From the NCBI GenBank assembly GCA_050700835.1, contig JBOHDX010000011.1, forward strand, positions 1 through 30,225: a DNA stretch of 30,225 bases, given 5' to 3'. Of this stretch, positions 1 to 7,780 are shown piece by piece. A program made the position numbers and the translations under genes. The DNA comes from JBOHDX01 sp050700835 (lineage in GTDB: Bacteria > Actinomycetota > Actinomycetes > Propionibacteriales > Nocardioidaceae). Under the pieces are notes generated by a model. That model searched no databases, was not told where the DNA came from, and worked only from the letters and a program-made list of their open reading frames with translations. Every line of letters begins with the position of its first letter. The stretch's first letter is position 1.

Positions 1-178
1 CCCATGGGCCACCGCCGCGGTTACCCATACAGACCTGGTGGGTCGAAGAATCTCACCGGTCTGGCCGATGGCCAACCCTCCCGCTGATCGAGAAGTGACC
101 CGTCAAGGGCCCCGTGTCGCGGCCGCAACACGGGGCAAAGGTGTGCGCTCGCCGGTGATTCGCGGTAGGACGGCACCC

Positions 179-946
179 ATGAGCAATCTCGGCGGTGCTG
201 CGGCGGTCGGTCTCCCAGCCAAGATCCTGGTCTGCCTGTTCGACCTCGACGGCGTTCTGACGAACACCGCGACCGTGCACGACGCCGCCTGGAAGCAGGC
301 CTTCGACGCCTACCTGCGCGAGCGCGCCGAGCGTACAGGGGAGGAGTTCACGGCCTTCGACAGTGCGGCGGACTACGAGCGCTACGTCGACGGAAAGCCT
401 CGCGCCGACGGTGTCCGCGACTTCCTCGCGTCACGTGGCATCACCTTGCCTGAGGGAGACCCTGATGACCCCCCGACCGCGGAGACCGTGAACGGCCTCG
501 GCAACCGAAAGAATCGCCTGTTGGTCAAACGCATCCACGACGACGGCGTCGAGACGTACGACGGGTCCGTGCGGTATCTCGAAGCCGTCCGGGCCGCCGG
601 ACTGCGCACCGCCGTGGTCTCGTCGAGCGCGAACACCAAGGCCGTCCTCGACGTCACGGGGCTGGTCAAGCTGATCGACGCCCGGGTGGACGGAGTCACG
701 GCCCGCCAGCGACACCTCGCCGGCAAGCCGGCCCCGGACACGTTTCTCGCGGGCGCGCAGGCGCTCGACGTCGCACCGGGACGGGCCGCGGTGTTCGAGG
801 ACGCCACCGCCGGCGTCGCGGCCGGTCGCGCCGGGCACTTCGCCCAGGTGATCGGGGTCGACCGCGTCGGCGCAGGGCACGCGGACGACCTGCGAGAGCA
901 CGGCGCCGACCTCGTGGTCGAAGACCTCGCGGAGCTGCTTCCATGA
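179..946 (+). CDS. Beta-phosphoglucomutase-like HAD phosphatase/mutase
   Basis: Probably interconverts beta-glucose-1-phosphate and glucose-6-phosphate in the cytoplasm. The 255-residue product has the HAD nucleophile motif FDLDGVLT (Asp22 and Asp24), the LGNRKN cap motif seen in beta-phosphoglucomutases, a SSSANTK motif II segment, GKPAPDTF around the motif III lysine, and FEDATAG as motif IV. The frame is open upstream to position 38, but ATG 179 is preferred: a TAGGA ribosome-binding site lies 8 nt upstream and the extra N-terminal residues look non-coding. Its stop overlaps the start of the next gene (ATGA), so the two are translationally coupled. That neighbour is a GH65 phosphorylase, whose product is beta-glucose-1-phosphate, and this supports the mutase call over a generic HAD phosphatase. 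The exact substrate is inferred. Confidence 0.9.
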   Translation: MSNLGGAAAVGLPAKILVCLFDLDGVLTNTATVHDAAWKQAFDAYLRERAERTGEEFTAFDSAADYERYVDGKPRADGVRDFLASRGITLPEGDPDDPPTAETVNGLGNRKNRLLVKRIHDDGVETYDGSVRYLEAVRAAGLRTAVVSSSANTKAVLDVTGLVKLIDARVDGVTARQRHLAGKPAPDTFLAGAQALDVAPGRAAVFEDATAGVAAGRAGHFAQVIGVDRVGAGHADDLREHGADLVVEDLAELLP

Positions 947-3321
947 CCGCCAGCGACGCGCTCGCCGTCGAGCCGTGGTGCCTTCGCGAGACCCAGCTCG
1001 ACCTCGAGGACCTGGCCCGCAGCGAGTCGCTGTTCGCCCTGTCCAACGGGCACATCGGGCTGCGCGGCAACCTCGACGAGGGCGAGCCGCGAGGGCTGCT
1101 CGGGACCTATCTCAATGGTTTCCACGAGCTGCGCCCCTTGCCGTACGCCGAGGCGGGGTACGGCTTCCCCGAGTCGGGACAAACGGTCATCAACGTCACC
1201 GACGGCAAGATCATGCGGCTGCTCGTCGGTGACGAGCCGTTCGACCTCCGGTACGGCACGATGCGATCCCACGAGCGCCGACTGGACTTTCGTACCGGCC
1301 TGCTGGAGCGGTCGGTCGAGTGGGTGTCGCCTGCGGGCACGGCGGTGTACGTCCGGACCAAGCGACTCGTGTCGTTCACCCACCGAGCCGTGGCCGCGAT
1401 CCGCTACGAGGTCGAGCCCGTCGACACCGGGACGCGCCTCGTGGTCCAGTCCGAACTGGTCGCCAACGAGACGCTTCCCCCACCCGGGGACGACGACCCG
1501 CGGGTGGCCGCGGCCCTGGGGGCCCCGTTGGTGCACGAGGCGGGTGACGTCCGCGACCTGTTCGCCGAGCTGGTGCACCACACCCGTGCGAGCGGTCTAC
1601 GCGTCGCCGCGGCCATGGACCACCGCATCGACGCCCCCGCCGACGTGGCCACCGGCACCACCCACGACGACGACTGGGCCCGCACCACGTTCACCACGGA
1701 GCTGCAGCCAGGACAGGTGCTGCGCATCGACAAGGTCGTCGCGTGGGGCTGGTCGCAGGTGCGTTCACTCCCGGCCGTCCGCGACCAGGTTGCCGGTGCC
1801 CTGGCTGGGGCGATGCACGAGGGATGGGACGGTTTGGCACGCGAGCAGCGTGCGTACCTCGGCGACTTCTGGGACGGCGCCGACGTGCAGGTCGACGGCG
1901 ATGCGGAGCTCCAGCAGGCGGTGCGCTTCGCGCTGTTCCACGTGCTGCAGAGCGCCGCGCGCGCCGAACGACGGCCCATCCCCGCCAAGGGCCTGACCGG
2001 ACCTGGATACGACGGTCACTGCTTCTGGGACACCGAGACGTTCGTGCTGCCGGTGCTCACGCACACCGTCCCGCAGGCGGCCGCGGACGTACTCAGGTGG
2101 CGGCAGGACACCCTGCCGCTCGCCCGCGAGCGAGCCACCCAGCTGAACCTGCGGGGCGCGGCGTTCCCGTGGCGCACGATCAACGGCGCCGAGTGCTCGG
2201 GCTACTGGCCCGCGGGTACGGCGGCCTTCCACGTCAACGCGGACGTCGCCGATGCGGTGGTGCGCTACCTCGACGCAACCGGTGATCACGAGTTCGAGCG
2301 AGACACCGGACTCGAGCTGCTCGTGGAGACCGCGCGGTTGTGGCGCTCGTTGGGGCACCGGACGCTGGAGGGCCGGTTCCGCATCGACGGGGTCACCGGT
2401 CCGGACGAGTACAGCGCGATCGCGGACAACAACGTCTACACCAACTTGATGGCGGCCCGGAACCTGCGGGCCGCGGCGGACGCCGCCGCCCGGCATCCGC
2501 GTCACGCGAACCATCTCGGTGTCGACGCCGACGAGGTCGCCGCGTGGCGAGACGCTGCCGCCAACGTGGTGGTGCCGTGGGACGAGGCACTCGGTGTTCA
2601 CCCCCAGTCGGAAGGGTTTACCGCGCACGAGCGGTGGGACTTCGAGAGCACGCCGCCCGAGGCGTACCCGCTGCTGCTGCACTATCCGTACTTCGACCTC
2701 TATCGCAAGCAGGTCGTTAAGCAGGCCGACCTGGTGCTCGCCCTGCACCTGTGCGGTGACGCCTTCAGCGAGGAGCAGAAGCGACGCGACTTCGACTACT
2801 ACGAGGGCATCACGGTCCGCGACTCGTCCCTGTCGGCGTGTACGCAGGCGATCATCGCGGCCGAGGTCGGACACCTCGCGCTGGCCTACGACTACGCCGC
2901 CGAGGCGGCATTCCTGGATCTCCACGACCTCGAGCACAACACCCGCGACGGCCTCCACATGGCGTCACTGGCCGGCGCATGGTTGACGCTCGTGCAAGGT
3001 TTCGGGGGCATGCGCGACAGCAACCGGGTGCTCCGCTTCGCGCCTCAGCTGCCCGAGGGCCTGGATCGGTTGCGGTTCGGCGTCGTCCGTGGCTCAGCCC
3101 GTCTGAGCGTCGACGTGACCCGCAGCGCCGTCACCTACTCCCTCGCTGCCGGCGACGGCCCCCTGCGCATCGAGCACCGAGGCGAGGCGCTCACTCTTCG
3201 GGTCGGCGACTCGATCGAGCGCGCCCTCCCACGTCGCCCGCGGTACGTGCGGCCAGAGCAGCCTGCGGGCTGCGCTCCGGCACGGAGGCGGTCAGAGAAC
3301 CCGTCCCTGGCCGATCAGTGA
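943..3321 (+). CDS. Glycoside hydrolase family 65 disaccharide phosphorylase (maltose/trehalose/kojibiose phosphorylase-like)
   Basis: A 792-residue cytoplasmic GH65 protein that should split an alpha-glucoside such as maltose, trehalose or kojibiose with phosphate, giving beta-glucose-1-phosphate and a sugar. The general acid appears to be Glu489 in GPDEYSAIADNNVYTN, close to Glu487 of the Lactobacillus brevis maltose phosphorylase. FWDTE (residues 361-365) lies in the (alpha/alpha)6 barrel, and KQADLVLAL and the C-terminal beta-sandwich are also present. Length matches the family. The start ATG overlaps the mutase stop by 4 nt. Together the pair feeds a disaccharide into glycolysis as glucose-6-phosphate without using ATP for one glucose unit. 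No transporter is visible, so the substrate may be an intracellular sugar. Substrate specificity cannot be read from the sequence. Confidence 0.93.
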   Translation: MTASDALAVEPWCLRETQLDLEDLARSESLFALSNGHIGLRGNLDEGEPRGLLGTYLNGFHELRPLPYAEAGYGFPESGQTVINVTDGKIMRLLVGDEPFDLRYGTMRSHERRLDFRTGLLERSVEWVSPAGTAVYVRTKRLVSFTHRAVAAIRYEVEPVDTGTRLVVQSELVANETLPPPGDDDPRVAAALGAPLVHEAGDVRDLFAELVHHTRASGLRVAAAMDHRIDAPADVATGTTHDDDWARTTFTTELQPGQVLRIDKVVAWGWSQVRSLPAVRDQVAGALAGAMHEGWDGLAREQRAYLGDFWDGADVQVDGDAELQQAVRFALFHVLQSAARAERRPIPAKGLTGPGYDGHCFWDTETFVLPVLTHTVPQAAADVLRWRQDTLPLARERATQLNLRGAAFPWRTINGAECSGYWPAGTAAFHVNADVADAVVRYLDATGDHEFERDTGLELLVETARLWRSLGHRTLEGRFRIDGVTGPDEYSAIADNNVYTNLMAARNLRAAADAAARHPRHANHLGVDADEVAAWRDAAANVVVPWDEALGVHPQSEGFTAHERWDFESTPPEAYPLLLHYPYFDLYRKQVVKQADLVLALHLCGDAFSEEQKRRDFDYYEGITVRDSSLSACTQAIIAAEVGHLALAYDYAAEAAFLDLHDLEHNTRDGLHMASLAGAWLTLVQGFGGMRDSNRVLRFAPQLPEGLDRLRFGVVRGSARLSVDVTRSAVTYSLAAGDGPLRIEHRGEALTLRVGDSIERALPRRPRYVRPEQPAGCAPARRRSENPSLADQ

Positions 3322-3341
3322 CCGCCACACCCGTCAACCCG

Positions 3342-3794
3342 TCAGCTGACTACACGCACCGAAATGACCGGACAGCCCTCCCGCTGCCGAAAACGCGCAT
3401 CACATACGTATGGCGTTGTCCAAAGGTTGAATGTGCCAACCGAAACGGCTTCTACAATCAAAACACCTGTCCGGCTGCTTCGCTGTAGAATCCGCGCTGC
3501 CGACGAGAACACTCTTGGCGGGGACATGACTGAAATGAGACGCACCACTTTGATGGACGAGCCCACCCGTACGGTGACCTTGGGTAGCGAGCCACTTAAT
3601 GTACCAGCACAATGCCCCAAGTTGAATACATGGAAACCCGTCGTGACTTGATAGAGATTGACGCAAGCCGAGCCGCCGAGCGGGCGCGGCCCTCCGCACC
3701 CTACTGCCAAGAGCAGACCAACAAGGAGGACACTGAATACGCCTCCGATGGGCCGCGTTCGAGCAAAGCGTCCAATTGGAATGCCGGTAATCAT
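3342..3794 (-). CDS. Putative small secreted lipoprotein, unknown function
   Basis: Not a family I recognise. The product (about 150 residues) begins with a positively charged stretch, a hydrophobic segment (GGVFSVLLVGLLLAVGC) and a lipobox LAVGC, so it is probably exported and lipid-anchored. The mature part is rich in beta-prone residues and has four further cysteines (CVNLY, HCAG, YVCDAR, GCPVIS). The pattern near the C-terminus resembles a small Ig-like beta-sandwich, but that is only an impression. I chose ATG 3794; GTG 3806 in the same frame is possible, and a G6 run lies just upstream. It begins 32 nt after the stop of the G1-peptidase-like gene and is probably co-transcribed with it. 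Both genes sit in DNA visibly less GC-rich than the flanks, suggesting joint acquisition. Confidence 0.6.
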   Translation of the reverse strand: MITGIPIGRFARTRPIGGVFSVLLVGLLLAVGCGGPRPLGGSACVNLYQVTTGFHVFNLGHCAGTLSGSLPKVTVRVGSSIKVVRLISVMSPPRVFSSAARILQRSSRTGVLIVEAVSVGTFNLWTTPYVCDARFRQREGCPVISVRVVS

Positions 3795-3826
3795 ACAACC
3801 CCCCACTTTCGCTTATCCCTCATGGT

Positions 3827-4920
3827 TCACTGACACGCTTTGTACGTCACGGTGAACTTATCGCTGTTCGAAAGGTTACCAGTCGAAGCTAGTAGAGTCC
3901 CATTATTCGTAATTATGTCGGTCTCAAAGCGCGAGAATGTCCCGATCTTCTCAAGTCCTCCACTGCCAACAGCCGCATACGAGGAATCGAACGTCGCCTG
4001 AGTAAAGTTCGTCAACGGTGGCAGCTGCGGCGACCCCTGGCTGGGGCGTTCGACTATCTGGACTGCCCGCGCCGTGTATCCTGGGGAGGAGTAGTGGACT
4101 GAGAAGTCCAGCTGCGCATGCGTGTAGTCATTCACCATTAGAAAGCTCCAAGACTGACCGCCCAGGTCAACCACTTCAACCGTGAACTCGTGACCGACAG
4201 TTGCGTAAATGTCCTGGGGTACGTATCCAGGCTGCGTAGGCGCGACTTCTGACCATCCCTGGTGATTGCCCAGTCCAGCGGAATGAATCCCAGTGCCGGC
4301 TTGCGCCAAAAGGAACGGGCTCGGCGTATCAAGACCGGCCCATAAGACGGCGGCATCGCCGCTGCATGGGGTGGAAGCAATCGACGGTTCAGTGTATGTG
4401 GATTCGGTCTTTGTGTAAGCACCGTCGCCTTCTTGGAATCCTGCCCAATTCAAGGTTTGGTCGCGTGCCTCGGTGGGCAATGCGTAGATCACTCGCCGCG
4501 GAGTAATGAAATGCATATGTGCTTCGCGCCTGAGCCATCTGCTACCGCGTTTCGACTTCAATTTGAACGGAACCACCACGCCGTATCGTCTGAGATCGCG
4601 ACGCGACGCTTTAGCTACAGTCCACCTCGCCGGAGGAATCTTGTAGACCGTTCGCAGTCCCTCGATCCGATAGATGTACGCGGTGCCTCCATCAGGAAGT
4701 TGTTTCACGGCATCTCGTGGGAAGCCCTTGACTCCACATGATTCCCGAAGCCTTGTGCCCACTTTATATATGTCATAGGGCCTTAGACACTTTGAATTGG
4801 TCGCACTTCCGACGGTCGCCACTTGCGTCTGCTCTGAGGCCGAGGGGGGGTGACCGCCGTCGCAGCCAGCAGCGAGACAGGTACCAGCGCGGCGAAGCCA
4901 GCAACACGAATGGTTCGCAT
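3827..4920 (-). CDS. Putative secreted G1-family (eqolisin-like) glutamic peptidase, interrupted by a one-base frameshift
   Basis: The long open frame (331 codons from GTG 4822) contains LNWAGF, a VLWAGLD segment, LAQAGTG and AVQIVERPSQG. These match the layout of G1 peptidases (NWAG, WVGID, catalytic Gln in QTG, catalytic Glu in WIVE). Candidate catalytic residues are Gln174 and Glu258 of that frame. Just upstream, in another frame, is a signal peptide (MRTIRVAGFAALVPVSLLAATAV) starting at ATG 4920, with a GGAGG site 4 nt before it. The frames join at a run of seven Cs (minus strand, about 4844-4850). One extra C would give TPPSASEQTQVATVGS and a continuous product of about 364 residues. So the gene is a frameshifted allele, a homopolymer sequencing error, or length-switched. 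The DNA is AT-richer than its neighbours (29 of 60 bases are G/C in 3841-3900). Upstream, 4921-5121 shows only a small CAGCG/CGCTG dyad. Confidence 0.68.
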
Positions 4921-5121
4921 CGTTCCTCCATGCAGGAGGCTTGCCACGGTACCGCCCGCCGCAGATCGCCGCAATGGGTCAGCAGTCCCCTGGCGGCACC
5001 TGTTTCGACGACGACCGAACATCATCGAATGCCTGAACAGCGGGCTATCGCTGCCTGTTGCTGTTGCTTCGACCCAGTGCCTCGGCGTGGGAATACGACG
5101 CTGCGCTTGGCCATAGCCGTT

Positions 5122-5775
5122 TCAGCGTCGGACCTCTTTCCCTCGAGAGGCCACCGCGCCCTCCATGGTCAGGAGAAGCGCCTTTGCCTCGGGACCACCG
5201 GCATAACCGCCGACACTGCCGTCACTACGGACCACGCGGTGGCACGGAACCACCACCGGCAGCGGGTTCGCGGCGCAGGCTGAGCCGACGGCGCGCACCG
5301 CCTTGGGCCGGCCGGCGGCGGCCGCGACGGTGGCATAGCTGGCGGTGGCTCCGTAGTTGATCTCGGACAGGTGGCCAAGCACCGTGCGCCGGAAGCCGTG
5401 GCTCAGCTGGAAGTCGAGCGGCAGGTCGAACGAGGTACGCCGTCCGGCGAGATACTCGTCGATCTCGCGGGCGGCGACGTCCAGGCGTGCCGGTGCCGCC
5501 AGGACGCGCGGACTCACCGTGGTGGCCAGGTGCTCCAGGACCGTGTCGTGGTCCTGGTTGCCGAACGCCACCCGCACCAGCCCGCGCTCGGTGGCGGCCA
5601 GCAGCAATGCTCCGACCGGAGTGTCGATCGTGCTGTAGGCGACGTCGAGGACGCCGGCTTGCTCGGCCGCGGCGGCCAGCCTGGCATGCAGCCTGCGCTG
5701 AGCCGCCTCGTCCACCTCGGGCAACGCCGCCAACAGGTCGGCCTCGGAGTGGTCGTTGACGGGATACGTGTTCAT
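5122..5775 (-). CDS. ogt: Methylated-DNA--protein-cysteine methyltransferase (Ogt/MGMT), distal paralogue
   Basis: A suicidal DNA repair protein that transfers O6-alkyl groups from guanine to its own cysteine. The 217-residue product has the active-site motif PCHRVV with Cys178, followed by SVGGYAGG, and the family's FRRTVLGHLSEINYG segment with TASYATVAAAAGRPKAVRAVGSA and its arginine finger. An N-terminal segment of about 40 residues (SEADLLAALPEVDEAAQRRL) goes beyond the minimal Ogt fold and could be a partner-binding helix. ATG 5775 overlaps the sigma-factor stop by 4 nt (ATGA), and an AAGGA lies about 9 nt upstream. It is the last gene of the ogt-sigma-ogt operon. It differs clearly from the first paralogue, so this is not a recent duplication. 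Confidence 0.93.
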   Translation of the reverse strand: MNTYPVNDHSEADLLAALPEVDEAAQRRLHARLAAAAEQAGVLDVAYSTIDTPVGALLLAATERGLVRVAFGNQDHDTVLEHLATTVSPRVLAAPARLDVAAREIDEYLAGRRTSFDLPLDFQLSHGFRRTVLGHLSEINYGATASYATVAAAAGRPKAVRAVGSACAANPLPVVVPCHRVVRSDGSVGGYAGGPEAKALLLTMEGAVASRGKEVRR

Positions 5776-6311
5776 CGGCGGGTTCCTTCTGGCTCTGGGT
5801 GCAGATAGGTCTTGCGGAGCGCAGCGATGCCGTCCGCGGCCGCCCTCCTGGCCGCATCGGCGCTGCCGCCGACGATCTCGGCCACCTCGGCGTACGGCAA
5901 GCCGGCGAGATGGTGGTACGCGATGGTCTGACGCTGCTTGGGGGGCAGCGCCTTCAGCGCCTCCCACAGGTCCGCCTCCCAACCACCAACATCGCCGTTG
6001 GCCGCCGGTCGTTGCGGCAGGTCGTCGGTCGGGACCGCTCGGCGCGACTGCGCCCTGAACTGGTCGATCGCCTTGCGATGCGCGATCGTCACCAGCCATG
6101 CCTCGACATTGCTGCCGGGCGGGAGGTCCGGATAGGCCTGCAAGGCGGACAAGAACGTCTCCGACCACGCGTCCTCGGCGGCCACCGGCCCGGCAACGGC
6201 CCGGCACACCCGCAGCACCGTCGGACCGTGCTCGGCCACGATCGACTCGAAGGGCTTCTTCCGCACCCCCCGCGGAGTTGGCGGGCGGGTCGGACGTGGG
6301 GACGCCGTCAC
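5772..6311 (-). CDS. ECF-type RNA polymerase sigma factor
   Basis: A 179-residue sigma-70 family protein with region 2 (VAEHGPTVLRVCRAV to VEAWLVTIAHRKAIDQFRAQSRR) and region 4 (LWEALKALPPKQRQTIAYHHLAGLPYAEVAEIVGGSADAARR), the usual two-domain layout of extracytoplasmic-function sigma factors. The GTG start at 6311 overlaps the stop of the upstream alkyltransferase, and its stop overlaps the start of the downstream one, so all three proteins should be made together. No anti-sigma factor or sensor is in the operon, which is unusual for ECF factors. Control could be transcriptional autoregulation or direct interaction with an alkylated Ogt, in the manner of Ada. The role in an alkylation response is inferred only from gene order. 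Confidence 0.9.
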   Translation of the reverse strand: MTASPRPTRPPTPRGVRKKPFESIVAEHGPTVLRVCRAVAGPVAAEDAWSETFLSALQAYPDLPPGSNVEAWLVTIAHRKAIDQFRAQSRRAVPTDDLPQRPAANGDVGGWEADLWEALKALPPKQRQTIAYHHLAGLPYAEVAEIVGGSADAARRAAADGIAALRKTYLHPEPEGTRR

Positions 6312-6853
6312 GGGAACAGCGGTTCCTGCACGGCTCGACGAGCTTCGAGGTCGAGGAGCATCCTCTTGCGGGCAAGGCCTCCCGCATGGCCGATGAGGCT
6401 CCCGTCGCTGCCGACGACACGGTGGCAGGGGATCACGATCGACAGCGGGTTACGCCCGTTCGCCGCGGCCACTGCGCGAACCCGGTCCGGACGTCCCACG
6501 GCGTCGGCCAGCGCGGCGTACGACCAGGTCTGTCCGTACGGGATCTGGGTGAGGGCGCGCCAGACGGTGCGCTGGAAGTCGCTGCCGACCACATGAGTGG
6601 TCAGGTCGAAGGTCCTACGTGAGCCGGTGAAGTAGTCAGCGAGCTGTTCAGTGACGTGCTCGAACCCGTGCTTCACTCGTGGGCCGAACGTCGCAAGGTC
6701 GGGCATGCGTACATGGTCGTGCATGTAGACGGAGCTGAGGGCGCCGCCCGTGGCGACGAGCGTCAGCAGGCCGAGTGGAGAGTCGATCACGCAGTGGATG
6801 CGTCGGTCGCCACGCCCGGTGCCGACGCGGCCTTGCTGCTGAAGAGCCTTCAT
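6308..6853 (-). CDS. ogt: Methylated-DNA--protein-cysteine methyltransferase (Ogt/MGMT), proximal paralogue
   Basis: A 181-residue alkyltransferase with a ribonuclease-like N-terminal domain (IDSPLGLLTLVATGGALSSV), the DNA-binding segment FQRTVWRALTQIPYGQTWSY, RVRAVAAANGRNPLSIVIPCHRVV with acceptor Cys143, and GSLIGHAGG. A His replaces the usual Tyr of the G-Y-x-G-G segment. It repairs O6-methylguanine irreversibly. ATG 6853 is preferred over the upstream in-frame start at 6868 because homologues start close to the ID(S/T)P strand; the choice is not certain. It is the first gene of a three-gene operon with a sigma factor and a second, more divergent alkyltransferase, and is divergent from the HAD phosphatase gene at 6975. 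Confidence 0.93.
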   Translation of the reverse strand: MKALQQQGRVGTGRGDRRIHCVIDSPLGLLTLVATGGALSSVYMHDHVRMPDLATFGPRVKHGFEHVTEQLADYFTGSRRTFDLTTHVVGSDFQRTVWRALTQIPYGQTWSYAALADAVGRPDRVRAVAAANGRNPLSIVIPCHRVVGSDGSLIGHAGGLARKRMLLDLEARRAVQEPLFP

Positions 6854-6974
6854 GCCTCGTAGACGCACCGGATCCCCGAAACGTGAGGTCCACGAAACCT
6901 GTCAGCGGCGGTCACACGTCATCGGGCTGCGGGCATCCTGACGGGTCATGGCCCGACGCTGCGATCATGGGGAC
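6854..6974. promoter_or_regulatory. Divergent promoter region between ogt operon and HAD phosphatase
   Basis: 121 bp between two divergent starts must hold both promoters. A CGAAAC hexamer occurs twice, as CGAAACGTGAG and CACGAAACC (about 6877-6900), spaced roughly two helical turns apart. This could be a binding site or an ECF -35 remnant. I see no convincing -35/-10 pair for the sigma factor encoded in the operon. Confidence 0.3.
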
Positions 6975-7775
6975 ATGACCGAGCCGAAGCCCGTCGCCAC
7001 CTGGCTGACCGACATGGACGGCGTCCTCGTCCACGAGGACAAGGCGATCCCCGGCGCTGCCGAGTTCGTCGAGCGACTTCGCGACAGCGGCCGGCCGTTC
7101 CTCGTGCTCACCAACAACTCGATCTACACCCCGCGAGACCTGCGGGCCAGGCTCCTGGCGTCCGGCATTGACCTGCCCGAGAAGGCGATCTGGACCTCTG
7201 CCCTGGCCACCGCGCAGTTCCTCGACACCCAACGACCTGGCGGCTCGGCCTATGCGATCGGCGAGGCGGGACTGACCACAGCGCTGCACGAGATCGGGTA
7301 CGTCCTGACCAACCGGTCACCCGAGTACGTCGTGCTCGGTGAGACGCGGACGTACTCGTTCGAGGCGATCACGACCGCGATCCGGCTGGTCGTCGGCGGC
7401 GCGCGGTTCATCGCCACCAACCCGGACTCCTCGGGGCCGTCGCCGCTGGGGATGCTGCCGGCGACCGGGTCGGTCGCGGCGCTGATCACCAAGGCGACCG
7501 GCGTCGACCCCTACTTCGTCGGCAAACCCAACCCGCTGATGATGCGCAGCGCACTCAACCGGATCGAGGCGCACTCGGAGACGACCGTGATGGTGGGCGA
7601 CCGGATGGACACCGACATCATCTCCGGCCTCGAGGCCGGGATGCGCACGGTGCTGGTGCTCAGCGGCTCCACCGCCGAGCACGAGGTCGAGCGGTTCCCC
7701 TACCGGGCCACCCGGATCGTCGACTCGGTCGCCGACCTCATCGACCTGGTCGACGAGCTGTCGCCGGAGCTGTAG
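6975..7775 (+). CDS. HAD-IIA family phosphatase (NagD/AraL-like)
   Basis: A 266-residue cytoplasmic HAD phosphatase of the type IIA (C2 cap) group. It shows the nucleophile motif WLTDMDGVLVHED, motif II as FLVLTNNS, the lysine in YFVGKPNPLMMRSAL and the acidic motif IV MVGDRMDTDI, all typical of NagD and sugar- or nucleotide-phosphate phosphatases. ATG 6975 is chosen because the family starts just ahead of the first beta-strand; the nine extra residues possible from 6948 have no family support. A GGGG lies only 3 nt upstream, so the ribosome-binding site is weak and the message may be nearly leaderless. It is followed after 5 nt by a gene of unknown function, probably in the same operon. The substrate cannot be deduced. 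Confidence 0.92.
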   Translation: MTEPKPVATWLTDMDGVLVHEDKAIPGAAEFVERLRDSGRPFLVLTNNSIYTPRDLRARLLASGIDLPEKAIWTSALATAQFLDTQRPGGSAYAIGEAGLTTALHEIGYVLTNRSPEYVVLGETRTYSFEAITTAIRLVVGGARFIATNPDSSGPSPLGMLPATGSVAALITKATGVDPYFVGKPNPLMMRSALNRIEAHSETTVMVGDRMDTDIISGLEAGMRTVLVLSGSTAEHEVERFPYRATRIVDSVADLIDLVDELSPEL

Positions 7776-7780
7776 CGGCG

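Noticed and set aside
382..1581. 399-codon minus-strand ORF
   Set aside because: Long antisense frames are expected in high-GC DNA. It lies opposite the recognised mutase and GH65 genes and has no domain pattern.
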